DNA of 64,000 bases from Tigriopus japonicus (GCA_010645155.1 JAAGOF010000023.1:366421-430420), one strand, 5' to 3'. Positions 21,723 to 35,260 are shown, counted from the first letter of the stretch. The notes: a model not told the origin generated them from the letters alone. Numbers and translations are program-made.

Positions 21723-22563
21723 GTCATCAGCTCCGTTTGAATGTAGCAGCTGTGGTGTAAGGCCTCAAAACTGCCTTGGTTTTGGAATACTCAAGCAATT
21801 TAAATTATGGCATTTAACTGGACACCCATTGATGGTTCTCCAAACACAGACATTGCAATTTAAACGTAGCAGATGACCTACGAGCTCAATTGATAATGCG
21901 ACTTGATTCTGCCATTCTTAAAGTAGTTAAATGCGTTACAATATGACCTACTGTTTCAACGTGTAAAGTCTTTTAACCAAGCACTTTTTGGCTTCTTCAC
22001 TGGACGTGTCTCGTAGTGTTTCCTGTTCAAGACCACTCCCATTGATCAAAGAACACAAAATTCTCAAAATGAGCCCTCTTTGTCAACTCCCACCCAAACC
22101 CTAAGCTCAGTTTTAACTTGAGAGATTGTGCAAAACGACCCTAAACCCTCTCCACCCCCATCATGTACCATGACTTGTTCAGACAGTCTTGGGCGGAGGA
22201 AGAGGAATAACACCGAATTTAGTTGAACAGTAACATGTCAAGGTCCGGAGAAACCATTTTAGCACAAAACACCCTCAATTGTTTTCCGGTACAATACAAG
22301 ATCCGAACTGGAGTTTCAGCTCGACCGGTATTGTCTTGTACACTTCTTTTTATTCTTAGCATGTGGTTCCATTCGTCATGGTGTTATTCCATCGACCCGT
22401 AGCCAAGTGGAGGTTCCCCTGACATGTAGAAAAATAGTTATACTCCACACACCAAACGAACGTATGTAGTTATGAGAATCTTCGTGTGGATGTACGTATG
22501 TAGTACGTGCGTCGAGTTGCATAGTTTTCGTTCGGCCGATGACTCCCTTTCCTCGTCGAGAGT

Positions 22564-22800
22564 TCAGTTCATTCGCTGATTCGATTCCGTCGCTCTCTGG
22601 AGTCGCTTTTTTCAGTTCTAGTTTGGACGTGACAGTGAGAATGACTCTGGTGCAGTTCCCGAAAATTGAGAAGCAAACATGAACAGGCGATTTCAGAGTG
22701 AGAGTGGAGATCAGTTAGTGATTGACTAAGGAAATTGATTAATTGTGACATCTCATCCAATGTCGTGCAACCTACCGGGGGAATTTGCAAATTAGATCAG
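22564..22800 (+). promoter_or_regulatory. Candidate internal promoter and non-coding first exon
   Basis: A TCAGTT motif at 22564-22569 fits the arthropod initiator. The following roughly 230 bases are less AT-rich, hold only short upstream frames, and end in a CAG|GTAGGC donor at 22801, about 1.9 kb before the giant exon. This could be the 5' end of a transcript starting at the giant exon. No TATA box or DPE was confirmed, so this is a weak call. Confidence 0.2.
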
Positions 22801-24523
22801 GTAGGCGGAACGTCGAGTGAGTGTGGACATCCTTTACTGAAATAGATTCTGGCTTCAAACACCATTGGATTAAAGTGAATTAAAATGCATTATATTGTTT
22901 TAAAATCAGAGGATAAGACAGTACCTTTACGGATATAACGGGAAGAGAAGGTACAAAGAGCGGGGTTTCCAATTGTTGGATGTGCCTCTTCATTTTTTCG
23001 CATGTAAGTCTGTCATGTGACTCTCTGGTTCCCGCATGAAACTTCTTCTTCTTCTCATCATCGTCATCATCAAGATTCACTCCTAAGAGGCGCTATCTAC
23101 TTTTGAGAGACATTAATGGACTTGGCAAGAATCGTCAGCATCGGTTCAAAAGTCATTGATCCGATGGAATTTACTAGCAGATTGGCTCGTTTCCTGATCA
23201 AGTCGAGGATGAATATTAGCCGACATGTGTTCGAGACAACACTACTGTTATTTCCAATGCTGCCCAATATCAGGTGGGTGTTCGCATTTTGTGTGGATGG
23301 AATACAGTTGGACCCTTGAATTCTTCAATATTCTTCGAACGAGGAAGCTTGGACTCAAAAACGTATTCGTCATGAGCAGGACAAGACTTTTTGGTTGAAA
23401 TTGTTCGGAGTCATGTCCAATTAAAAGTAACTGCTTTTATCAGTTTTTCAAGAGGGCTCCTAAAAACTGACAGAATAAGATTTGTGACGAGTTAACGAAT
23501 GAGTTGCTGGTTAACATGAAAGAGCTCAATTGGGGCCTGTTTTGGGGGTAGCCCATCGACCTTAAATATGTAGAAAAATAGACGAGGTACTTACCTAGGT
23601 GAGCCAAAACCACTAAAAGTTATTGATGACGTCGTGAAGAGTAGTTTTCGAATACACCTGTGCGTAATTGGAGTAATTTTAGCAACTTGATATTTCAAGT
23701 TTCAATGTCGACGGTGTCTAAATCTGTCTGACGTACATGATAAAACAGAATTGCACATAAAAGCAAATCGTTTGATCATTTTTTCTTTCTTTCAAAACTA
23801 GCTGCCGAACACTTGTGAATATATATCTGTGTTCGAGCGAATGTGTGTGAAAAAGTGACAAGGTTAGTCGGTGATGTTAATGTATATTACTTTGAAATGG
23901 GGTCAGGGTTGCAGGGTAGTTTGAAATCTATGTGAGAAGACACAGTGCGTCAAATCAACACTTGAAAGTGGCGATGGCAAAAACTTGTGAGGCGAAAGGG
24001 AATGAAACGATGGCGTCTTCAAGGTTTCTGGAGTTATTTTGGATGTTTGAGCTGGGTAAGGGGACCAAAAAGCCACGACAAGGGTGATCGCCACTTTCCA
24101 TTTCAAGTTATGTAAGGACCAAAACTTTCATCCTTCATACAATGAAACAAATCCCCTTGTTTTACTGTCCAAAAAAAAAATCACGCTTTTTTGGTAAAGT
24201 GCAATGAAAAGGAAAGATGACGATTCACAAGCATGATATGCAACTTTGTCATATTTGTGTCCTCAGGCACTCGAAGATAATGGATATCTCACGGCAATTT
24301 GGAGTCCGAGCCTCTATTCATGGCTAACTGCATGTTAACAAGCTTAGTCAAGGATCCTTCCTACTTTTGCTTTAGTCTCGTTTTGGTTCAAAGTTGTCGA
24401 GTCAACCGTATGATGTACTACTTAGTTTGGAATGTTGGCTGCTTGAAAATTGAAGTAACTTCCTTCTAAATAACAGTTTTTTAAGAGTGAAGTTGTTGGT
24501 TCCGTTGATCAATACCCGCTTAA
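22801..24523. other. Intronic stretch before the giant exon
   Basis: No gene recognised. Short frames have no motif. Confidence 0.4.
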
Positions 24524-24665
24524 ATGGGAAGTTTACCATTTAACAACCAATTTCAGACGGGATCGACAGCGAATCTTGGGAAACAGCATCATAAAGCGAT
24601 TGAAGAATGCGTGTGTGGGGATGTGTTGCCTTGTTTTCTCATTAGTTTCTTTTCTTTTCATTCAG
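24524..24665 (+). other. Open extension upstream of the giant exon
   Basis: The giant exon's frame stays open to an ATG at 24524, which follows a TAA directly. Bases 24613-24665 look like intron end (pyrimidine-rich, translating as CFLISFFSF, closing with TTCATTCAG). I therefore place the exon start at 24666. An unspliced transcript starting at 24524 would still be in frame. Confidence 0.35.
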
Positions 24666-27600
24666 GTGGTGGCTCTGGAGGCACTCAATCATCAGCGGCG
24701 CCTTCAAGCCAATTTCCCGCTCATTCTGGTGCTAAAAGCCAAGAGACAAGTGCCACAGCAACAAGTCAAAAGTCTCATCCCAAGGATCCTGGAGGGTTGA
24801 GTGTGATTGGCACCAAAGTGAATGTCCCCTCACAATCTGAGCAGGTTGGAGAGATCATTACCACCACCACGAAGAAAATCACGTCCAAGACCAAATCGGT
24901 GACAACCACCACTGCCAAGTTCGCCCATTGTCAATCGGACCCAACATTACCGGAAGAAGTGAGTGCCGAGGAGGATCATCATCATCTTCTTCATCGGAAT
25001 GTGGGTTCAACCTCGACTGATCTTTCTCACAAACTCGTCCCAGATGGCAATGACTTCAAATTAGTGTTCATTTCGTCCGACTCGTCAAAAGATTCCGAGC
25101 TAAATTCCTCGTTGGAAGGGGGAATCTCATCCGACCAAGAGAAACAAAAAAGGTCTTTGGGAGACAACAAACACTCCGGTGGAGAGTTTATCGACGACGA
25201 AATGGAATGGTCCCTAGGCTATCGACCTCCCATTAAGGCCAAACCCGATTTCATCGCTTCTTCGAGTCCCAAGCTTAAGAAGTTTACAAAGAGGTCGGCC
25301 CGGGAGGATCCCTCACCCCCGGCTCTCCCACCCAAATCAAAAATTTATCACAATCCACATGGTTTGGGAAGTGCCTTCCTCGATGACTACCACTTCATCT
25401 CGTCATCTAGCGGAGGTGGGAGTGTGGTGATGTCAGATGGTGAGAAGCTTCCAATGGCCCTTTCTTCGTCACCCAGTGTGGTGCATTCGATTCGGACGTC
25501 GGCCACTCGTGATCGCAGCAGTCCGATTAGACAAAGTCCCCGAATTCCTAAGGTTCATAACATTCCCATTTTGAGGGAAGATCCACTCCCAACGATCCAT
25601 CAGATCAAACGGTCCCGTTCTGCTCACTCCATCATCGAAGCCACTGAAAGTGAAACTAGTCAAGACTTTGAGGTACAGGCCATACTCCGCAAGCATCCCA
25701 AGCTCGTGGTGCCAAATGTCAGTCAGAAAGTGAACACGGGTGCTAATTTAACCAAGCCGAAGCGTACCACTAAGACAATAGTGGGCGCTGGTGGCGTTGC
25801 TGCAAGTAATGGTGTAGGGGATTTGCATAATACCTCGGCAGAGGTTGAACATTACATGAGCGCCAAAGGGTTTGCCTCGATCACCAACAACGATGATCAC
25901 CAAAAAATGTTGGAAATGGCCAAATCAGTCAATGCCAATGGTCAGCTTCATCACCACCACCACCTCTACCCAACTGGCAACGTCAGTACCGCTGGTGGCT
26001 CAATTCGATCTTTTGAGGACCGTTCATTGGGCGAAATGTCAATTCACGACCAACTTGTCTTACTAAGTGAGCTTGAAGGAGAGGTTGAGGAGGACCCCAA
26101 AATCGAGCACTTCCGAAGTTACCTCCTAGCCGAGATCAAAGCCTATAACGAGTCCCATAAAGGCAGTGAAGGCCTCTTGTCAACCAGATCTCTGTCTGAA
26201 AGTGACCTCAGTGAATTATGTGGCGCCAGTGTTCAGGCTCCCTCACCAGACGAACTGCTTCGATCGTTTTCGCCATCTAGTGAGCAAACTGTTTTAAAGT
26301 CCTCTTCGAACACACGCGATGAAACGTCAAGCACCTCCACCGGTGACACAACCTATGAGAAGGAAAAATCAACGAGACGTGTGGCGCGCATGACTCAAGG
26401 CTCCCTTCCAGATGATGTACCTCGAGCAGAGGGGTCCCCTCCAATGTTGCCCCCTAAGAACCGCCGAATTCATTCAGCCATCGACGGCGGTACCACCGGG
26501 GAAGGAGGTAGTGGCGGCTGCGGAGGTTTGAGAGTGCCATCTACTGGCCACCTAGGTCCTCAAGCACTTACTCAGATGAAAGGTAATGCTGGCATAAGGG
26601 CTCCTAGTGGCAGTGTAAGCAGTAGCCGTGCCAGTGGTGGAAGTAGTAGTGCCAGTACAAGCAGTACCAGCAGTGGCTGTACCGTGAACAACAAATTTCA
26701 GTTACCTGAGACCTTTGTGGATATTGATCAGTGGCAGACTCAAAATAATCATGGAAACGGAGAACATTGCAGTGACAAAACCAACAGAGAATTCAAATCA
26801 GAGTACAGATTGAGCTTAAATCCGACGAGTGAGAATCAAGGGGGGGTGTATAGGTCGGCGTCCTCCATTACAAGTCGACCCAAGGGCAAGGCACCCGTGG
26901 TGAAACCCGTGCGAAGATCCAAGTCTCACAAGGCTACTAGTGTGACCAATATTCTGCATGGTGGACCGGTGACATTCGTGAGTGTGAATAACATCAATCA
27001 TTTGGTGGAATTAACGACACCAGAAAACCCGTGTTCTGAAGAACTATTCCAAGGCAGTCACACCTTGCCCAGGGCCAGTGGAAGCAATCGAACGGCCAAA
27101 ACTAAGGCCAAAAGTAGTTGTTCGGATGACTCAGATGTGATTATAACCAATACAACTCACATGGATAGTGGAGGGAAAGGAGTGAGGATTCAAATCGGAT
27201 CAGGGGGCTCATCTCAAGGTGGAACCAAAGCGGGGATCGCTCCTTCAGTTTTAAGTAGTTCATCTTCCAGTCATCAATCACACCCACACGGTCGTTTTCC
27301 TAAGCAAAATTCTTCTGATAAGACGAAGAGAGCTAGTAAGGCTGTTTCTGCAACCCTAGTTGGAAGCAGCGGGATATTCGAGGAGAAACCTGATAACGTG
27401 GACAAGAATCGGATCGAGCAAGAATGTCAGACGAGCATTGATTTTCGTTATAGTGAATACGATACCCTCGCCTCCAACGGCGTGAGCAGTAATCCTTTGA
27501 CTTCCTCCGCCCGTGTGAGTTGCCCTTCAAAAGTAATCGCGTCGACTTCCTCCAAAAATAAGAAAGGAAGAAGGAAATATACCCTAGAAGAACTCGAGGT

Positions 27601-30600
27601 GGAAGGCTTTGAACCCTCCAGTTGCTCGGAGTCGGAAAAACTTCATATTTCTGACGCCGACCTGGATGAAGACGACATCGACTTAAGTTCTTTGATCGAA
27701 GGTGCGGTGGATGATGATGATGAAGAAGAGGAAGATGACGTAGACGAGGAGGCGTATGATGTGGTAAATTCTATTGCAAACAACGAGGCCATGAATGATC
27801 CAAGACTTCATATGAAGCCTGTCCAAGTCTCTACTAAAATGCAAGGTAATAGTGATTCCAATCCACTTGGTGCACATCATCAAGCTCGAATTCAACGTGT
27901 GGACGACGTGGTCTCGAGTGAGGATGAGGATCTCTTGTCTATGGCAGTTCATCAAGGCAGCTTGTCAAGTCACAATTTCGTGGCACTTCAACCTCATTCA
28001 GATACAGAAGCAGACTTCTTAGAGAGCTCAAAGGTGAATAACTCGCAGAAAAGAGGATCCTCTTCATCTTCAACATCTGCTGTGAACACCAGTGCCAAGT
28101 CACGAAATGGGGGTAGACCACTTCCACCACCGCAACCTGCCAGACGAAGAATGCTACCAAAGGAACCCACAATGAATACAGTGACTACTATCAAGAACAC
28201 TGAAAAGCATGCCATCTCTTCCAGAGAGGAAGTCGAAAAATCCCAATTGTTGAAACTTCTACCAACTTCAGACAATTCGAACCGGGTGTTGTCGAGTGGT
28301 AACTTGTCCATAGCAGCTGAAGCTTCAGACTTTGATAGTATCAGTACCACGTCGGCTTCCTACGTGGTGAACCACTCGGACGTTGATTCCATTTTAAATG
28401 AAGAGTTCTCCAACAATACAGTAGAAGGGAATGACAATGAGACCAAAAGCACGGACGAGCGACAGTTACTCCCTGATAGGTTCCCTCCCCATATGTCAAT
28501 AGACGCTCAAGCCACACCATCCCCATTGTCGTCGAAGAAGCAACAAGGACAGCAAATATCATCACCACCAGTACTACCAAAGGCGCTACCATCATCGACA
28601 ACCTCAACCATCAATGACGGACAAGAGCATTGCGCTACAAACACCGTGGCTAAAGCGAAATCCGCTCTTGGACTACCTGTGTCCAGATCTAAGAAAAAGG
28701 AAGGAGATGAACTCCCTCAAGGCACCAAACTTGCGCCCTCCTCTCCTATTCAAGCAGGGAGAACGAGGCCTGCCAAAGAAGTCGGGCCCGAAAATCAAGT
28801 GGAAGAGAACGAGCAGAAGGAGCAAGAGTTGGAGGAGGTCCGCTCTGCGTCCGATTCTACGGCAGTTGTTAGTGAAGAGATCCGGAGTGAACAAGGGCCT
28901 CCTGTGAAATCTAGTCGGAAAGAAAAGACAGTAGAGATTGAGCCTGAGGCCCAAACAAGTGACAATATTCCCACTGAAGAGCAAGTGAATGCTGATAATA
29001 ATGACTTAGATGACCTAGTTGAAGCGACCAAACCAGGGGAACATAATAGCCCTCAACAGGAGTTGAAACAGAGAAAGGGGTCGGTGTCCGATTTGATTGC
29101 TCGTTTTGAAACCTCGCACTCGAAGAAAATCAGTTCCAGTTCCAGTACTTCCAATGTGGATAGCCTTCGATCCACTCGAAGTGTGACTCCCGAGCGGAAC
29201 TCGCGTTCTATCACGCCAGATCAAAGGCCGTCCAGTGCAAATGGTCAGTTCACCCGATCAAAGTCCGCCACACCTTCTCTTAGTGGCTTAGCAGAGGAAA
29301 GTGAGAGCAAGTCTGAAGAGGTCCCCAGTGAGCGGGGCCCAATAGGATCGCCCATACCCGAAACCGACGAAATCAATATTGAACATGAATTAGAGCCTGA
29401 ACCTGAGAAGGAGAAACCGAAACCGGATACTGATGAAGCATTAGAAACATTGCCACTTGGCGCCGAAGCTTTGACTTTGGAACAAGAGCCAACAGACGAA
29501 GTATCTGGAGAACCAGGAGAACCTTTAGATTTAGAGGGCCTGGATGAGGAAATGGCAAAAACTCTAAGGAACCGCAATGGTGGTTACACCAGCTACGTTT
29601 TTATTAGTTCAGATCCAACTCAAGATGATGCTTCGAGTGTGGTCAGTGTTGGAAGTAATAAGAGTGTCGGCGATAATAGAGTGCGGGTGAATATTAAAGA
29701 GACTGGAGCCAATTGCGTAGTTCTACAAGATGGTCGAGCTTCGAACATCAGCATTGTCTCCACAGAAAGCTCCGAATTGGGGTCCCCCACGTCGCCCATA
29801 AATGGGAACGACGAGGACGAGTTGTTCATGCAAAGACCACAACAAGTCCCCGAGTTACCCGCCAAGATTAGGTCACGAAATGGTGGTGTGATTGATTTGG
29901 CGCAACATTTCTCACCCCCGCCATCATTAGAATATCGTGCTCGTGCACGAGGTGGTGAAGTCCCAGAACCTTTTGAGGACGAGTTCCTCAACCGAAATGA
30001 AGACACTCCATCTCCTCCTGGTGATGACGCTCAAAATGATAGAAACGGTTTGGCCAACTACTTCACCAATGCTTTGGAAGCTAGTGGTCATCCCTCATCT
30101 CGCCGAGGACGACCCCCGGTGATTCGAGCTGCAGATCGCGCCGCTCGAACCCGGCAACATCAAATGGCTCCAGATCAGTTTGATGATGACGATGATCATG
30201 ATGGTATGGAAGGACCTGTGGATGGGGAGGGTCACGATTACATGTACGATGAAGATCATGAGTTCCAAATCAGTGAATTGCATGACAGTAGTCATCCCTA
30301 TGACGAGGAAGACGTATTGTACTCAGACGAGTATGACCCTAATTATGAAGTGAGGTACGAATCGGGGGAAGAAGATGAATATGGCGAAACAGTGAGAGAA
30401 TATCCAATGTGCCAACCTGTTTACGACGACTCTGGGGATGAATACAGTGAAGGTGAGCCCCTGTCATCTGGGGATGAATACTTTGATCGCGAGGAAGAAC
30501 TTCGAGGCTATAACCGACAAATTGACTTCACTCTTCACACCATCCTTGAAGAGAGCTGCGAGGATTCCGAATATGAATCCAGAAGCCTAGAGCAACATCA

Positions 30601-33449
30601 GCAACAAAAACGCCAATCTGATCCGTCGGCCTTGGAACGTTACTTCTTTTATGACGTGGGAGGTGGCAATGAAGATGATACCTTTTCTGAGACCTCTTTG
30701 AACACTACCAGCGAGAGGACTCATGAAGAGGAGGATTTGAGCATTGCCGCTGAGGAGTCTGCTTCCAATCGGTACGACAAGTACTTTGCTCCTCCTCTTG
30801 GAAATGGTCAGAACAACCCCGTAGAATCATTGGAGATGATTAGCGACGTTCAGACCGACGATGGAGGCTCGGTTGGCTCGGAATCTGATGGCCAACGAAG
30901 TCCCAATGGCTTCAACAAAAAGAAGAAAGTGATCCGTTCCAAGGGCTTCCGAACTGAGCGACTTTCAGACCGTGGTGAGAGTGACAATGGCAACTCCAAC
31001 GTAGAAGATGACCCTCTTCATCGGCCTTTGGAGGCAAGCTATTCCAACTCTAGTGACGATAGCCACGCTCAAATATCCGGTGAGACTCAATTCGACACCA
31101 TGAAACGAAAGAAAAAGCAACCTCGTCGCACAAGCGTTGAAGACCGCAAGAGTGATGGTGAACGGAGTGCCGATAGTCGTAGACCCAGTGGTGCCTCTGT
31201 TGAGCAATTGGGAGTCATAAATCCATTGTTTAAAGCACCCATCAATGTTGAAGATTCCTTGAAGAAAGACGGAATCAGTCCCAAAGGAACTCCTCCCATA
31301 ACACCTCTTCCATCACAGATCATCGAAGTTCAACCGGCTTCCACCTCATCGGGTTCTTCTCTGGAGCCTGTTCTACAGCAGAGTGCTTCTCCATCGGGTT
31401 CTGAGAAGGAATTCGATTTGATGAAGCAAAGCAAGAAGTCCAAAGCCGCTCAATTACTCCAAAGGGAGTCCAGCCATGCCTCACCAACGGGTTCACCTCC
31501 TGTCAATGGGCCTGTTCGTAAACACAAGTCCCGTGACAGCGGTTTCGTTGGCAGCACTGACGATCTCTTGCGTAATGAGACCAACCAAGTGGGTGTGACA
31601 AGTAGTGATAGTAATCATAGCTTGTCGGACCATGAAAACGAGAGGAAGAACTCTCAGCCACGATTAGAGAAATTAAGTGAAGTGAGTGAGAACACTGAAG
31701 ATGATGCTGAGAATCATCAACAGCATCTGGTTGACATTGCGTTCGGTAAGGGTGACATCAAAGCTGAACAAATTGTGAACTTCCAGTTGCCTCGAAGAGA
31801 ATCTCCAGAGGCAATGAGGGGACCTCTGAACCATAGTCAGCTGGTTCGTAAGGACAGTTTCCAAAACTGGAGTTCCGATGAAGACACAAATATCATGATG
31901 AACCGAATGAGATCCTTCTTCAAAGGTATTTTGGCTGGCCATCATGGTGTCACACCCGAGTCCAAAGAAAAACCACCGCAGATTCTGGCTTTTGAAGAGC
32001 AACTCACAAAGCTTATGCGAACCGTTCCTGGCATTAATGAGGATCAAGTGAAGGAGATTGTGGAATATCTCTCCAGTGAAGACACTTGGAGCGATTCCTA
32101 CGACTCCTCTGACTACACGAGTAGCGATTTAGAGGGTGCCTATGGCTATATTGACGCTGATATACCAGATCTGAACATTTCGCCAGAGATCCAACAACAA
32201 ATCTCTGCTAGTTGCCAAGAGATCATCCAAAAGTTCGACACAGGATCGTCTGGAGCCCCTCAGCATGCCAATTTGAGCGTAGATCAAGACGAATTCCAAA
32301 AGGAGGCAGCACTCATGTATCAACAACTTATGGCAAAAATGCAACAGAACCAGATGGAAAAAGAGCTCCATCGTCAGGCATCTAAATCAACCAGGAACTC
32401 ACCACCCATTGCGGCAAAAGTTATGCAGCACATAAGCACTCGACTTGTCGCCTTAATGCACGAGGCTGGAGGAGTGAATAGTGATGGAGGTAATTCATCT
32501 CCAGCTTCAATCACCGAGACCACTTCGGGCACATTCTCTGACCGCCGACAAGTTGGTCCACCAACTCGTAGATACAAGAGGGTGGTTCCAGAAGATAAGA
32601 AAGGGGACGATGCCCAGGGTCCCAATATCAACGCACATTTGAACAAGTCTTCATCTAAGTCCGTCGAGGCTTTAACAGCCAACTCATCCAAGAAGACTGC
32701 CAACGACTACGACGTTTGGCAAGGTGTGGCCAGGGATTCTAATCAGACCCAGGGTCAACCTCGACGAGGTTCCTTGGGAATGGTGAAAAGTCAAATGGAA
32801 TCACTTCAATCCCAATCATCGAGCTCGATCAATGAAGATGAGCGTTGTAGCTGGAAAGGTAGTTTTGAGTCCACTCTGGCCGCGGATATATCAACCAAAC
32901 AACGGCGGGTAGGAAGCAATAGCGAATTAAATTCATCCTCCATAGAACAAATTGACAAGTCTCGATCCGGTTCCAAATCAGCCCGTGGAACTCGCAATTC
33001 ATCCCGTCCAACTCCTTCAATTGTCCATACAGATTCCGAAGACGAAAGTGTGAGAACGAGTTCTCAAAACGATCCCAGTGCCAGTAGTACCCTCCCACGT
33101 GAACATTCATTGCATTCATCCAGTTCATCCTCAGTGCGTTCTTCAGTGTCATCTCGGCATTCGACAAACTCTCTCCCGCGATTGGGAACCAGTGCCATTA
33201 AGAAATCCAGAGCTCCCCAAGCCCCCACATCTACCGCCACAGGCCCGAGTCAAATCATGACTACGACCGTGACCTTGGCTGCAGCCTTGTCTGCTGGGCC
33301 TAATGGCGGGGGAAGTGGGCCCAGATCGGCTCGATATCGACCGCCCGGTTACAAGCCCGCTCCTACACGAAAAATATCCCCGTCTATGGGCCATGTGCTT
33401 CCTCAACGCAAGACGAGTATCGAAGGCGTGTTTGTCCAGCGATTTAACG
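24666..33449 (+). CDS. btsz: Giant central exon of the Slp/bitesize gene (~2,930 residues)
   Basis: One uninterrupted coding exon of 8,784 bases. The acceptor is CATTCAG at 24665 and the donor G|GTAGGT at 33450. It enters with two bases and exits after one, so it fits between donors 14044/15931 and acceptor 60552. The encoded chain is mostly disordered: Ser-rich, with basic RSxS sites, proline patches and acidic runs (DDDDEEEEDDVDEE at 27713-27754). Possible ordered parts are a helical segment near 26080-26170 (KIEHFRSYLLAEIKAYNESH); a SVSDLIARFE box near 29080; three YF-centred motifs at 30044-30088, 30625-30663 and 30763-30805; and a helical/acidic module at 31890-32380 (MRSFFKGIL, FEEQLTKLMRTVPGI, then SSEDTWSDSYDSSDYTSSDL). 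Fly bitesize also has a long central part reported to bind Moesin and actin; a similar scaffold role at the apical or junctional cortex is inference. Minus-strand frames here are shadows. Confidence 0.92.
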
Positions 33450-35036
33450 GTAGGTTTCAACATCTCTTCATATCATTATATTCTTCCATATGTCGACTTT
33501 GCCCATACGAGGTGTCATTACAGCGACCGGAAGGTGAAAAAAATGCCGACAAATGCAAAGATTGACTTGATAAATTGCGGGAATTCACGATTTAGGCCCA
33601 TTCTTCCTCTAATGACATGGTCGAAAATTCTTATTTATCTTTGACCGCATTTCGTCTCGAGTCGGCCATGATCGCTTTTCGAGTCGGGATCTTTTATTTT
33701 AGGCCACACTTGTAATGAATGCTCGGCCAGCTTGGATCATTAAGGCGCTGTTTTGTTCACGAGATTTGCACGAATAAGGCGATTGAATATAAAAAGTCTG
33801 TACATATTTGGCATATCACCCCATCGCAAGGCCTTGCTCGACAACTTGTCGTTATCAAAATTCTGCATTCAACGGTCCTAAATGCCCAAAATGTTATCCC
33901 CCTCAAAGTCACACTTCAACGACCATTCAATTTCCATCAAATAAGGTCATTGGATTTCGGCTAAAAAACGGAACATGTCAGGAAAGAAACGCACAAGCTT
34001 TAAAATAGAATGTAATGCAACAAAGATGCTTCCTTCCTTTCATTCAGACGTGGTGCGAGCGACGAAAAAATGCATCTCTCTCACCTCGACCAAGCTCCTG
34101 TTTGAGTGATTCAGTGGAAAAAAGTGACCTTCTTCTCTCGCACTCGTCGAGTTTAATCGTTGAGGGAATTTCGTTTCGTCAGCCAAGAGGTCCATTAAAA
34201 TTACATCAATTCATTGGCTTAGAAGTAAGCATCTTTTTGCCTCGTTTGAGACCCTAAAGTCACTTTTGAATATTTAGAGGCTTATCTACTGGCATCTTCA
34301 GGTTTTGCTTGAGGTTGACTCATGATGTGCGTGTGTTCTTTCTACGTACTAGAACCTGTCCAAAGTCCATCATGATGTCAACTTGGTGTGCTAGAAACAT
34401 CTTCCACCCGGATCTATCAAGACGCAAAGGTTGTTTTAGGTAGCACCCCGTGAAATGGACGATAATAAGTGGTAGATATTTTGGTGTACTATCCTCCTTG
34501 GTTTGACCATTCACATTTTCTTAAAACCCATTAAGGCAATGCTACGTGACATTCGGAACTTTTCTTGTCACTCATCTCTTAGCATTGTGGTACTAACAAT
34601 TTGTTGTCTGGAGACATTCCATTGACGACGGGTTCCAGAGTCCTTCATTGGGATCTGTCTTGGTCATGCATGCCTTTCACTGAACGTAAGTTTGGAAGCC
34701 GTTTCGTTAATGTCCATTCAAATGTCTGAGATCTTTTCGCCCTCCCTCATCTCACCTGAACTTCAATTTGAATGAAAGATTAAAGCCTTGTCTGTGTGAG
34801 AGAGAGAGAGTAATTTGGAGGATGCTGCTTGCTCCGCTTGCTTGGTGGGTTCATTGTGAGAGCATCAAAGCGAAAAGCACTTACCATCACCATCGCCAGT
34901 TCGTTCCGAAACTCAGGGTCAGCAAATAACAAGGATAAGCGACGCAATCTTGCAATGAGATTCAATTCTGTACGCATTTCTGACTTGAAGAAATGCTTCT
35001 GCATGGAAAAGGTAGGATTTGGGGTACCCTCTATGT

Positions 35037-35260
35037 CAGGGGTCGGTAACCACTTATGGGCCAAGGCCCACGAAATTTGATTCGTGTTGTCAGGGGCCCA
35101 AACAGGCATTGGTAGGCTCTGGGGTCCACAAATTTGCGGTCGAAGAGCTTTAGGCCCATGAGTACAGTACTATGAATGGCTCTCGGGGCCACTATTTTGG
35201 GCTTTCTCCATAGCTCTTGGGCCCACATTTGGGCCGCGGCCCAATGGTTGCCGACCCCTA
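35037..35260 (+). mobile_element. Non-autonomous hAT element (224 bp MITE)
   Basis: The left end is CAGGGGTCGGTAACCA; the right end, read inward, is TAGGGGTCGGCAACCA (14 of 16). Both are followed by GGGCC/GGCCC-rich subterminal repeats. Flanking octamers CTCTATGT (35029-35036) and CTCTCTGT (35261-35268) match at 7 of 8, an 8-bp hAT target duplication. The CAGGGGTCGG-AACC end is a well-known hAT type. At 224 bp it cannot encode a transposase, so it must have been moved in trans. It is GC-rich relative to its surroundings. Confidence 0.8.

Noticed and set aside
24524..24665. ATG at 24524 as start of a 3,013-residue protein
   Set aside because: The segment before 24666 has the features of an intron end and translates to a hydrophobic pyrimidine-tract peptide. 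A spliced start at 24666 is more likely, though an unspliced form is not excluded.
24700..33400. Many minus-strand and alternate-frame open frames of 60-128 codons inside the giant exon
   Set aside because: They are shadows of the Ser-rich coding frame; none has splice support or a recognisable motif.
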